Below are positions 51,902-61,056 of a stretch of DNA of 64,000 bases, piece by piece. The stretch lies in the NCBI RefSeq assembly GCF_038004425.1, contig NZ_JBBORC010000001.1, positions 1,713,001-1,777,000 on the forward strand. Direction: 5' to 3'. Below the pieces are notes generated by a model. The model did no database searches, was not told the origin of the DNA, and worked only from the letters and a program-made list of their open reading frames with translations. A program made the translations under genes and the position numbers. Position 1 is the first letter of the stretch, and each line of letters starts with the position of its first letter. The DNA comes from Solibacillus sp. FSL W7-1464. GTDB taxonomy: Bacteria; Bacillota; Bacilli; Bacillales_A; Planococcaceae.

Positions 51902-53719
51902 ATGACTGAGCGATTCGGCGAACAGCTAAACAACTTTGATGAACAGAATCCGTTGGAACAATTAATTGAACGGTTAAAACCTTTGCATAGTATTCTGTCA
52001 CGAAATCATTATGTAAAAGATACGACAACCCGTTTAAAACAAATTATAGGTGATGCAGAAAGCCAGCCAATCGTGCTCTTTATCGGAAAAGAGCGGGTTG
52101 GTAAAACGACAGTAATCAACAGCTTAATCGGCAGAAATCTGCTGGAAGACCACCCATCACAACAGACGAGGACCCATACATTTTTAAAGTATGGTGATGA
52201 GGAATATATAAAAGCCGTTTTTTTAAATGGGATGGAAGTAACCTTTGATATTGTCAACCTCTCGCTATTCACCATTTCCAATACGGAAAGTGCCCAAATC
52301 ATTCGTAAGCATCTGAATTATTTGGAAGTATATATAACATGTGAACTGTTAAAAAAAGTGACCATTGTCGACTCGGTGGCGCTGGAAGCAGACGTCAGCA
52401 ATACAGCCTACTTTTCACCAGCTCTATTACAGCGTTGTGATGAAGTATTCTGGGTATTGCAGGCGGGTTCACCTGCAACAGATGCGGAAGTGAATTTTAT
52501 CGAAAAGCTGAACAAAAGGGGGATTACTGCCCATCTCATAGTAAACGGGATTGACCGGGTAGATGGTGAAGTGGAAACCTTCCTTGAAATGGAAAAAGAA
52601 CGTTACGGCTACTTTATCGGAGAAGATGTTCCGGTATCGGCTCTAAAGGCACAGGAAGCCCGGCAGACGAACAATACACAGCTGCTCATTGATTCCCGCC
52701 TTACTCAGCTGTCACAACTGATGTTCCAGTTGATTGACAACAAGCAAAAAAAGACGCGCCATATAACGGAGCGATTTATACAGTGGCTGGAACGTCTCTG
52801 TGTGGAGATGAATACAATTCCTGCAAGAGAGCCGTATGTATCGGCGTTTGAATATGTCATACAGCATCAAAATGATTCTTCTATTGATGCAGCCCAATTT
52901 CAACAGGATAGAGCACTCATTCCCTCTCTTGAGAAACAATATGAATCGGTCAGTAAAGTATTCAAAGAAGTACAGACGCTTTTTCAGCTGTTACAGACTT
53001 TGGAAAACCATACCTATTTACGTGATCCGTTCGTCGATATGTATGAGGAGATGGCGGGGCTGTATCAAAAAAATGTGCGTGATTACCGGAAATTGCATGT
53101 AGAGTATACGATGGAATATGGACAAATTGAAAAGCAGTTCAAAAAACAAACCGGGATGGCGCTTGCATTACCTTTTGAAGAGAGCGAGCTTACACCACTT
53201 CTGCTGGAGCAAATCCAAACGTTGAATAATATCCATGCACATTGTGAAGAGAAGCTGATGTTTATTAAAAAATACGAACAATATGTACTGGAAAAACTGG
53301 ACTCAGTACAAAGTCGTCTGAATGAATTGGCGGAAAATCGGCTATCAACAATACACAATCAGATAGATGAATTGGAAGCGCAACGGGTTCGTGGACAGTC
53401 CTACATGACAGCCTCTGTAAATAAGCTGGCGGAATTCAGCTGCATGGCTGAAGCGCAGAGCTTTTTAAAAGATGCGATAGAACCACTTTTATTGGAAAGA
53501 GTGCTGCCGATTAAAAAGCAGGAAGAAGCATATATAAGGCAAACGATCGATCGTATTGTAACGGTGGATTTCACATATGAAGCACCAATTGAAGCAGAAC
53601 CGGATGAAATGTTGTCACAGCTGAATTTGAACGGGAAATACCGGTTGTTTGAACTGCGTTTAACCGAAGAGGATATTGTATCGGATATTCCGGAACTGCC
53701 AGAAAAAATCGAAATCTAA
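51902..53719 (+). CDS. Dynamin-like P-loop GTPase
   Basis: 605 residues from the ATG at 51902, which has AAAGGAG upstream. G1 is GKERVGKTT (near residue 63), G2 threonines follow in QQTRTHTF, G3 is VDSVAL (in place of DxPG), and G4 is VNGIDRVD (N-G-x-D in place of N/TKxD). After about residue 270 it is almost wholly helical with coiled-coil stretches, as in bacterial dynamin-like proteins that act at membranes. The altered G3 and G4 motifs place it outside the well-known classes. It stands alone with its own terminator. Confidence 0.75.
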   Translation: MTERFGEQLNNFDEQNPLEQLIERLKPLHSILSRNHYVKDTTTRLKQIIGDAESQPIVLFIGKERVGKTTVINSLIGRNLLEDHPSQQTRTHTFLKYGDEEYIKAVFLNGMEVTFDIVNLSLFTISNTESAQIIRKHLNYLEVYITCELLKKVTIVDSVALEADVSNTAYFSPALLQRCDEVFWVLQAGSPATDAEVNFIEKLNKRGITAHLIVNGIDRVDGEVETFLEMEKERYGYFIGEDVPVSALKAQEARQTNNTQLLIDSRLTQLSQLMFQLIDNKQKKTRHITERFIQWLERLCVEMNTIPAREPYVSAFEYVIQHQNDSSIDAAQFQQDRALIPSLEKQYESVSKVFKEVQTLFQLLQTLENHTYLRDPFVDMYEEMAGLYQKNVRDYRKLHVEYTMEYGQIEKQFKKQTGMALALPFEESELTPLLLEQIQTLNNIHAHCEEKLMFIKKYEQYVLEKLDSVQSRLNELAENRLSTIHNQIDELEAQRVRGQSYMTASVNKLAEFSCMAEAQSFLKDAIEPLLLERVLPIKKQEEAYIRQTIDRIVTVDFTYEAPIEAEPDEMLSQLNLNGKYRLFELRLTEEDIVSDIPELPEKIEI

Positions 53720-53725
53720 ATAAAT

Positions 53726-53760
53726 GGCTGCACGGGATTTTTATCTCGTGCGGTCATTTT
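53726..53760 (+). terminator. Terminator of the dynamin-like gene
   Basis: GGCTGCACGGGAT (53726-53738) pairs with ATCTCGTGCGGTC (53743-53755), with three G-T/A-C imperfections, followed by ATTTT. Confidence 0.7.
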
Positions 53761-53857
53761 CTATGTATCGAAGTGGCTGTGATTCCCTTATAAACGATAG
53801 CCTTTCCAATATAACGATTTTATGAGAAAATTGTACTCGCAGAAAGGAAGTATTTAA

Positions 53858-54961
53858 ATGAATACAATTTTTAAACCTCATGATGAATGGGAACCATATA
53901 TTGATATCGATCAACATGGTAAATTAACTTTATCCAATATAGAGTTTACAACAACGAACTTATGTAATATGAGATGCTCGCATTGTGCAGTAGGATATAC
54001 GTTATTAACGAAAGAATTACCCGCCATTCCGGCAGACGAAATTATTCGTAAACTGGATGAGGTTGAAACATTACGCACAATGAGTTTTACGGGTGGGGAA
54101 CCGCTATTGACGAAAAAGGGCATTAAGGATAACCTGTTACCGCTGTTGAAATATGCGAAAAGCAGGGGGATTAAGACTCAAATTAACTCCAACCTCACTT
54201 TACCGATGTCCCATTACGAACTGGTTGCACCTTATTTGGATGTTATGCATATTTCCCACAACTGGTGCGATGAAAAAGAATTTGTTGAAACAGGATTCGC
54301 GATGATGGAAAAAACACCGTCAGTTGAATATAGAGGGAATTTATATCGCAATATTTTTGATAACGCAAGAGAACTGTCAAAAGGCGGCATGTTCGTTTCC
54401 GCAGAAACAATGCTGAACCGCAACACGGTGCCATTCATGGAGAAAATCCATCATGAAGTAGCAAATGAAATGCTGTGTAAACGTCATGAGATTCATCCGA
54501 TGTACGCCAGTGATTTTGCTGAAAGTTTAGAGACGATCGGCTTGGATGAATACCGAACAGTTATCAATGATATCCTTGATTACAGAAATAAAGATATTTG
54601 GGTTTTATTCGGAACATTGCCATTCTATCCGTGCAGCCGGGATGAGCGTGATATCGCATTAATCAACCGAATCAATCATGCAGCGAATACAACAATGAGA
54701 AATGATGTTGACGGACGCTCAAGAATGAATCTCAATATTTTCTCAGGAGATATTTCGGTTACCGATTTCTCGGATGACGGTCAGGCGTTCGGTAATATTA
54801 AAAATGAATCGTTAACTCAAATTTACAAGAGATGGCTAGATTCAAATATTTCTAAATCGATCAATTGTCATTGTCCAGCGGTGAAGTGCCTTGGGGCGAA
54901 TGTGATTGTTAAAAATATGTATTATCCTGAAACTGAATTTGTCAGCGGGATTGTGAAATAA
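53858..54961 (+). CDS. yfkAB: Radical SAM protein YfkAB
   Basis: 367 residues. The radical SAM cluster motif is CNMRCSHC, with SFTGGEPLLT as the SAM-binding GGE motif. At the end CHCPAVKC is the CxCxxxxC motif that defines the YfkAB group and probably binds a second iron-sulfur cluster. The reaction is unknown. AGAAAGGAAG lies before the ATG. Terminator directly behind. Confidence 0.9.
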   Translation: MNTIFKPHDEWEPYIDIDQHGKLTLSNIEFTTTNLCNMRCSHCAVGYTLLTKELPAIPADEIIRKLDEVETLRTMSFTGGEPLLTKKGIKDNLLPLLKYAKSRGIKTQINSNLTLPMSHYELVAPYLDVMHISHNWCDEKEFVETGFAMMEKTPSVEYRGNLYRNIFDNARELSKGGMFVSAETMLNRNTVPFMEKIHHEVANEMLCKRHEIHPMYASDFAESLETIGLDEYRTVINDILDYRNKDIWVLFGTLPFYPCSRDERDIALINRINHAANTTMRNDVDGRSRMNLNIFSGDISVTDFSDDGQAFGNIKNESLTQIYKRWLDSNISKSINCHCPAVKCLGANVIVKNMYYPETEFVSGIVK

Positions 54962-54977
54962 ATAAGTTATAAATAGA

Positions 54978-55014
54978 ACAATCTATCCAAATTCGGGTAG
55001 ATTGTTTTTTTTTT
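54978..55014 (+). terminator. Terminator of yfkAB
   Basis: ACAATCTATCC pairs with GGGTAGATTGT (one G-T pair), followed by nine or more T. Confidence 0.9.
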
Positions 55015-55071
55015 GGTCGGACCACATTAAAAAACTACCTGCAACTGAAAAAGTCGCAGGTAGGAAGTTCA

Positions 55072-57006
55072 TTAGCTGATTTCATCCAGGTTTGATGAGA
55101 TTTCGCTGTTATTTTCACTGTAAAATTTTGAACCGAACGAGTTGTCGACCATTGTTTCGGACAGATAAATTTTCGAGAAGTTGACCGCCTGTATATTGAA
55201 GTCAAACTTCGCATTTTGAATAATGCATTTCGAAGCATGAAGAACCGACTTGTTTTGTACAAATATATCGGATTCATGCCCCTCGATAATCTGTGTGGCG
55301 TTCAGCTCAACTGAAGATTCGGAGTCGATCCATATCTGCGAATACATATGATTGGAAATGAATGTATCCTGAATTAACGCCTCTGCATGGTTTTCGATAA
55401 TTAGACCGTTTCGTTCACCTTCCATCAGCTCGCTGTTCTTTAACACGAGCGAACTGTCATTGACAACAATTTGCGGCATTTTATGACAAGATATTTGACT
55501 ATCAATAATATGGACCGATGTATCTTTCATTGCCACAATCCCGTTTGTTTCACCACAGCTTATTTTGGAATGCTGAATGGTCGCCTTCGTATTGCCGACC
55601 ATTTCAATTTGAATTCCAGTACCGTCTTTTACAACGGATTCCGTTACTTCCAGTTGACATTCATCCATGACAAAAATACTTTTTCCGCCGATTAGTTCAC
55701 TTTGGTAAATCGTCACCGTACTGTTATTTTTCCCGGCAATATGCGCCAGATCATTATGGTTGAAATGGCAGTTATCCAAAGAGGCTTTCGCATGATTGAC
55801 CGCTAAAATACCATTGCCTTTATTATGGTGAATCGTCGTATTTAAAAGGAAGAGTTCTGCCTCCATCACCGTTAGCGCAGCGTTTTTATGTCCTGTAATC
55901 GTACTGGAAACAATTGAACAAGAAGCCCCTTTTTCTGTATAAACCCCAATTTGTTTTCCTTCCTGAATTGTCGCATCTTTTAATGTACAAATGGAGTTTT
56001 CGGTAATGAACAGTTGCGGCAGCACATTGTACGCAAACACCGTACTGTTGAAGTTTGCAATTGATTTTTCTTTAATGTGAATGCCGACGCCTTGGCAACT
56101 GTACACTTCACAATTTGTCATATTAAGTAATGACTCGAGCATTAACTGGACATTTGCGATTTTATGGGAAGCGATCAATGAATTTTCGATCATTGCTTCC
56201 GAACAGTCCCGTAAAATAATGCCGGATTCATTGCCGTATTGTATTTGGCAGTCTGCCACGTTCAGGGAACTTCTTTGCATCCAGATTTGCGGAAGGTGAT
56301 GGTGCTGAATGGAAGTTTTCGTTAAATGAATGTTTGAATGATCTGATGCATATATACCATTACCTTCGCCATGCATTAGTTCGCAGTCTTTCATTTCCAA
56401 TAAAGCATGATCCTGAATAATGAGCTGTGTGCCGGAATGATGATGGACTTTCACGCGGGTTAAATAAGCTTTTGCGTGTGATTTGACCCATAGTGCCTGA
56501 TTCGCCTTTGAAAGTGTACAATCCGTTAAATGAAGAGTTGAGTTTTCCGCTAAGATGTGGATTTTTTTATTGTTTTCAAAATGACAATGTTCAAAATGGG
56601 CGGCACTATTGTAGATCAGTGTGACGGCTGCATCCGTTGCATCCATGAAGGCCGTATTTTCACATTGTAATGTTCCACCGTTAAGTGCCAGCAGTACGTT
56701 GGTACGTCCACCCTGAATAACGCAGTTTTTTAATATGATTTTGCCTTCGACGTAAATTTGCGTTGTAGGTTGTATCGTCATGTTTTCAAATGTGACTGTC
56801 GCTGAATCAGCAATCACGATGGCCCCTTTTATGCATACGGCAGCATTGTTTTGTGCTGCCACTGTTCTGTTTTCCTCAAAAGTTAACGTTTCTTTATATA
56901 TCCCGGACGCAACGGTAATTTCATCATTGCTTGTCGTTCGTTGCACAGCTTTTTGAATTGTTTTAATTCGTGAAAAAATTGAAGATGACACTCTTACTGA
57001 CGCCAT
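55072..57006 (-). CDS. Right-handed parallel beta-helix repeat protein
   Basis: 644 residues from the ATG at 57006, with GGAGG 6 bases upstream. It begins with a pectate-lyase-type lead-in (RIKTIQKAVQRTTSNDEITVASGIY, split by a turn), then about 20 or more coils with the pattern of N-ladders and short beta strands (for example GNGIYASDHSNIHLTKTSIQ and RNGLIIENHAEALIQD). No signal peptide or membrane segment, so it is probably cytoplasmic, unusual for a long beta-helix. It is divergent from the AAA+/VWA operon and shares its 280-bp intergenic region. Function unknown. Confidence 0.82.
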   Translation of the reverse strand: MASVRVSSSIFSRIKTIQKAVQRTTSNDEITVASGIYKETLTFEENRTVAAQNNAAVCIKGAIVIADSATVTFENMTIQPTTQIYVEGKIILKNCVIQGGRTNVLLALNGGTLQCENTAFMDATDAAVTLIYNSAAHFEHCHFENNKKIHILAENSTLHLTDCTLSKANQALWVKSHAKAYLTRVKVHHHSGTQLIIQDHALLEMKDCELMHGEGNGIYASDHSNIHLTKTSIQHHHLPQIWMQRSSLNVADCQIQYGNESGIILRDCSEAMIENSLIASHKIANVQLMLESLLNMTNCEVYSCQGVGIHIKEKSIANFNSTVFAYNVLPQLFITENSICTLKDATIQEGKQIGVYTEKGASCSIVSSTITGHKNAALTVMEAELFLLNTTIHHNKGNGILAVNHAKASLDNCHFNHNDLAHIAGKNNSTVTIYQSELIGGKSIFVMDECQLEVTESVVKDGTGIQIEMVGNTKATIQHSKISCGETNGIVAMKDTSVHIIDSQISCHKMPQIVVNDSSLVLKNSELMEGERNGLIIENHAEALIQDTFISNHMYSQIWIDSESSVELNATQIIEGHESDIFVQNKSVLHASKCIIQNAKFDFNIQAVNFSKIYLSETMVDNSFGSKFYSENNSEISSNLDEIS

Positions 57007-57285
57007 ACGATTCCTCCTACAAAACATGCTATATGTAATATGTTCACGTAAAATAACAAAATTAATCATTTGCAACTAAAATTGTGTGCAAACATGAAAA
57101 CATTTTTTCCTATGCTCTTACTAAAATAGTGCAAAGTCACCTGAAATATTCCTAGTTATTTATAAGAAGAAATGTCACAAGGAAAAGGTTTAAAAACCGT
57201 ACAGGAAGTGTAACGTTATAAGGAGAGGTATACATAAACGTGCGGTGAAACAAATTTACAAAAAAGAGGGGAAGGTAGTCAATCA

Positions 57286-58404
57286 ATGTGTGAACAGCTG
57301 CAAACGATCCGTCAGCAACTGAATGAACGTTTTTATGATCGGGAAGAAGAAATTGATGCATTATTAATTGCTTTATTATCACGGCAACACCTGCTATTTA
57401 TCGGTCCGGCTGGGACTGGAAAAAGTGTGCTGTCGTCAATGCTTGGTTCCATCGTTGAGGGGAGTCATTGTTTTCAGCATTTGTTGACGCCTTTCAGTAC
57501 GCCTGAAGAATTGTTCGGTGTACTTTCATTAAAAGATTTGGAGCAGGGAATTTATAAACGGAATGTGACAAATATGCTGCCGGAAGCCCATTTTGCGTTC
57601 ATTGATGAAATTTTTAAAGCAAACTCGGCGATTTTGAATTCACTGCTGACTCTAATAAATGAACGGATTTATTATAACAACGGAGTTCCGATTCCTTCAC
57701 CGCTTTTGACGATGGTCGGTTCATCCAATGAATATATCGAAGATGGAGAAGGGCTGGAGGCATTGTTTGACCGTTTCTTGCTGCGCTATGAAGTCGACTA
57801 TATCCGTGAAGAAGAAGCCTTCATTGCGATGTTAAAAGATGATACGGAAAAGGAAGTTTCGAAAATAACGTTGGACGAGCTTTATGAACATCAGCAAAAG
57901 ACGAATCAGGTTGCGATATCGGATACGATTTTTAAAGTACTCGCTAAAATGAGGCAGGTGCTTCAAGATGAAGGCATACGACCATCCGATCGTCGTTTTA
58001 AACAGTCCCTGTCGATTTTAAAAGCGAAAGCGTATTTAGATGGGCGGTCAGAAGTGATCCGGGAAGACTTGTCGATTTTGACGAATATTTTATGGGAAAC
58101 GATTGAACAGAAAATTATAACAAATCGGATAATTAATGAAGTGGCCTTTGATACGGTCGAAGCGTTTATTCACAGGACATCGACAGAGTTTGAAATGATT
58201 ATTTTAACTGCAAGAAATGCGATGCTTCAAAAATCCCCGTTTGCCAAATCGGAGCTGAGTCAACTGCTCCTAAAGGGGAAAAATTTATTTATGGAAGTAC
58301 AAAATATGAGCCGTCAAATCCCGAGTCGTCCGGAATTAAACAGTCTTAAAACAGAAATGCACAAACAATTGCTTCGAATCACTTCAGATGTCATCGGTTT
58401 TTAA
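57286..58404 (+). CDS. MoxR/RavA-type AAA+ ATPase
   Basis: 372 residues. Walker A GPAGTGKS at 40-47, FSTPEELFGVLS (typical of RavA/MoxR), Walker B FAFIDEIFKANSAILNSLL (D107, E108), sensor 1 GSSNEY, and ALFDRFLLRYEVD with the arginine finger region. The last 120 residues form a helical lid and tail. RavA-type ATPases act as chaperones with a VWA partner. GGGGAAGG precedes the ATG. The VWA gene begins 25 bases after its stop. Confidence 0.9.
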   Translation: MCEQLQTIRQQLNERFYDREEEIDALLIALLSRQHLLFIGPAGTGKSVLSSMLGSIVEGSHCFQHLLTPFSTPEELFGVLSLKDLEQGIYKRNVTNMLPEAHFAFIDEIFKANSAILNSLLTLINERIYYNNGVPIPSPLLTMVGSSNEYIEDGEGLEALFDRFLLRYEVDYIREEEAFIAMLKDDTEKEVSKITLDELYEHQQKTNQVAISDTIFKVLAKMRQVLQDEGIRPSDRRFKQSLSILKAKAYLDGRSEVIREDLSILTNILWETIEQKIITNRIINEVAFDTVEAFIHRTSTEFEMIILTARNAMLQKSPFAKSELSQLLLKGKNLFMEVQNMSRQIPSRPELNSLKTEMHKQLLRITSDVIGF

Positions 58405-58428
58405 AGAATACAGAAGGTGGGATGCTTT

Positions 58429-59811
58429 TTGAGTGAGAACATACATGTAATCTACAGCCGAACTGTTTTTAAGAGCAGCGCAGAGCAAAAGGCACGGTTT
58501 AACGAATTGTTGAAAATGGCCACTTTGCTGAATGACAGCTGCATGGCAGGAGAAAAAATTGTTCCCGGCTTTACGAATATCATTGGGGATTGCTGGCATG
58601 CTTTCTATTATAAAGCGCCTATATTAGATGAAAATGCAAAACAACGGGATAAAATGCAATATGATTTTGTGAAAGAGCTGCTGAAAAACGAAGAATACAT
58701 CCAATGGCACGAGCTGACAAAAGGCGACGAGCTGTTAAGTGTCCTTACTTCCGTCAGCATCGCCGAACAGCTTCTTAAAAGCTTCGAATATTATGAGGAA
58801 CAAAAAAATCCATTTCAGATCGAGCAACTGGAAGCCTTTCAAAAGCAGCAGCAAACGCCAAACGCGACAAATGATCTGCCGGAAAGAAGGGAATACTTAA
58901 AGCAGTTATCCAAAACGTCGATCGGCATGATGCTGCAGGAAAACAAAAAGAATATCCATCATACGAAAACAGCGGTCATGAAAGTCGGGACGATGGACGG
59001 CAAAAAGATGGACCAACTGCCCTTAAGCGATCAGTTTAAACTGGCGAGAATGATCAGCGAGCGGAAGGAATTGCATAAAATTGCCGAATTGGTCGGCCGG
59101 TTCAAAAAAATTGCGACAAAAAAGCAGAAGTCTAGACATGCGGAGTCCATCCAGCATCAATCGGTGAGTTTTGGACATGAACTTTCCCGTCTGTTGCCTG
59201 CCGAATTGGGCAACTATATGCTCGGACATAGCAAGCTCGATTTTTTAAAGCGGTTAAGCGAGCAGCAAACACTCGTTTTTAATAGGAAAGGTAAAGATCG
59301 TCAAGGAAAAGGACCGATTATTGTCTGTATGGATGAAAGCAGTTCCATGACATCAATAAAAGCCCAAAGCAAGGCATTTTGTATTGCTTTACTGAATATT
59401 GCCAAAAAGCAGAGAAGAGATTTTGCGATTATTCCATTTGCCACAAATGTTGGGGAGATTAAGTATTTCAAAAAAGGCCAGGCAAAGACGCAGGATCTCA
59501 TCCAGTTCAGCGACAGTTTCATCGGTGGCGGGACGAATTATGAACTGCCATTACGGGAGGCATTGAAACTTTTAAAGAAAAGTGAATTTAAAAAAGCGGA
59601 TCTGCTGTTCGTAACGGACGGGTCCAGTTTTTTACCGTCCCGTTTTATTGAAGAATTTGCGCAAACGAAAAAGCAGAAACAGTTTGAATGTACTTCGATT
59701 GTATTAACCAATTTATTCAATACCGTCGATTTGAATGTTGTAGACCGCTTTTCGGATCGAGTGATTGAAGTAAATGAATTATTTGAAGCAGAAGATGCAT
59801 TTGTTTTGTGA
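58429..59811 (+). CDS. VWA domain protein, ViaA-like
   Basis: 460 residues from a TTG at 58429, with AAGGTGG 9 bases upstream; a GTG at 58417 is the alternative. A helical N-terminal half (about 1-290) is followed by a C-terminal VWA domain: the MIDAS motif DESSS in IIVCMDESSSM, the threonine in GGGTNYE and the aspartate in FVTDGSS are all present, so metal binding is likely. The order AAA+ then VWA and the VWA opening GPIIVCMD match RavA-ViaA of enterobacteria. Its partner should be the ATPase before it. Confidence 0.88.
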   Translation: MSENIHVIYSRTVFKSSAEQKARFNELLKMATLLNDSCMAGEKIVPGFTNIIGDCWHAFYYKAPILDENAKQRDKMQYDFVKELLKNEEYIQWHELTKGDELLSVLTSVSIAEQLLKSFEYYEEQKNPFQIEQLEAFQKQQQTPNATNDLPERREYLKQLSKTSIGMMLQENKKNIHHTKTAVMKVGTMDGKKMDQLPLSDQFKLARMISERKELHKIAELVGRFKKIATKKQKSRHAESIQHQSVSFGHELSRLLPAELGNYMLGHSKLDFLKRLSEQQTLVFNRKGKDRQGKGPIIVCMDESSSMTSIKAQSKAFCIALLNIAKKQRRDFAIIPFATNVGEIKYFKKGQAKTQDLIQFSDSFIGGGTNYELPLREALKLLKKSEFKKADLLFVTDGSSFLPSRFIEEFAQTKKQKQFECTSIVLTNLFNTVDLNVVDRFSDRVIEVNELFEAEDAFVL

Positions 59812-59919
59812 AAAACGGGTATATTCAGAAGGTGTGCGTCTATTAGAAGAGCTTTTACCTAGTCAAATGATGGTACGTCTCTTACAATAATGGTAGGCAT
59901 TTGGTTAGGAGGCGTCTTT

Positions 59920-60756
59920 TTGGTAGTGGAAGATTATGAGAAGATTTTTGAAATGACGACGGAAGAGCGAAAACAATCTATTCAGGAGCACCCGTCGATA
60001 TTGATTGATTTGCTGGAGACAATCGGTCATGAAGAGGCAGCAATCCGTGACCAGCTGAACTATCGGCTGTTCATCTTGCTGTTATCGGAAAATGCACTCG
60101 GTGAAACAGTTATTACAGATTTTGTGGGCAAACTTTCTTCAACTGAAGGTTTACTTTATAAAATCAGTGAGAACGGGACAAGTTCTGTTTTTCAACGTTC
60201 CTATGCGGCTCTTTATTTAGCGGCAATCGTGAATGCCGATCGACAGCTTAACATTTTGACGAGTGAGCAGTTGGAGCAGCTTGCACAAAATGCGGTGGCA
60301 CTGTTAGCGAAAGAGCAGGATTTGCGAAGTTTTGTTGATGCAAAATCCGGCTGGGCACATTGTGTGACCAATACAACGGAGTTAATTAACGCCATTATTG
60401 CACATCCGCTTTACCCGATTCGCTTTACGGCCCAGATACTGCAGGCAATTCGCGCAAATATTTGGAAGGGCTATGTATTTACAGATGACGAAGAAGAACG
60501 TTTCTGCAATATCATTCAGGCATTGTTAGCCAAAAATATCGACGAAGAACTGTTCATAGAATGGTTTGAACAGCTGTTTGACCAGCTGGAAATGGTCGCC
60601 TATGAGCGCGGCTATGATGGCCTTTGGTTTAAAGCGAGAACAAACCAGCTGAACGTGGCAAAAACGCTCTACTTTTATTTGAAATTTGCCGATCGCAATG
60701 AAAAACTGCGCAGTATTGTATCAACCTTCATTCAGCGCTGGCTCAAATTAAACTAA
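59920..60756 (+). CDS. DUF2785 domain protein
   Basis: 278 residues from a TTG at 59920 with AGGAGG 7 bases upstream (GTG at 59926 is possible). All helical. RSFVDAKSGWAHCVTNTTEL and WKGYVFTDDEEERFCNII are the core of DUF2785. It lies 108 bases behind the VWA gene in the same direction, so it may be part of the same transcript. No catalytic motif visible. Confidence 0.78.
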   Translation: MVVEDYEKIFEMTTEERKQSIQEHPSILIDLLETIGHEEAAIRDQLNYRLFILLLSENALGETVITDFVGKLSSTEGLLYKISENGTSSVFQRSYAALYLAAIVNADRQLNILTSEQLEQLAQNAVALLAKEQDLRSFVDAKSGWAHCVTNTTELINAIIAHPLYPIRFTAQILQAIRANIWKGYVFTDDEEERFCNIIQALLAKNIDEELFIEWFEQLFDQLEMVAYERGYDGLWFKARTNQLNVAKTLYFYLKFADRNEKLRSIVSTFIQRWLKLN

Positions 60757-61056
60757 CTACTTTATTTTAGTACAATAATAAATTTAAGATTTATTTAAAT
60801 ATGTACTGAAAAAGTAAGCCATTAAAAATTTAATATGTAATAGATGAGAAATACAGTGTGAGAAGAACTTTCAGACAAAGTAGGATTTCTAAATGTATTG
60901 CAGCAGAAAATGGCATTTCCGATAGGTCATAATTTTAACTTATCGCAAAAGATAATAATAATGCAATTTACTTATGTATGAATGTGCGCTATTATTGACT
61001 GTGGAGAAAAGAGCTTTACAACCTTTTCAATTAAGAAAAACTAGGGGGAACACAAC
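60757..61056. other. Intergenic leader of acnA
   Basis: No gene seen. AT-rich, with ATTGACTG at about 60993 and GGGGG directly before the acnA ATG. AACTTATCGCAAAAGATAAT near 60938 is a small dyad (TTATC/GATAA) that could be an operator; the CcpC pattern is not clear. Confidence 0.4.
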
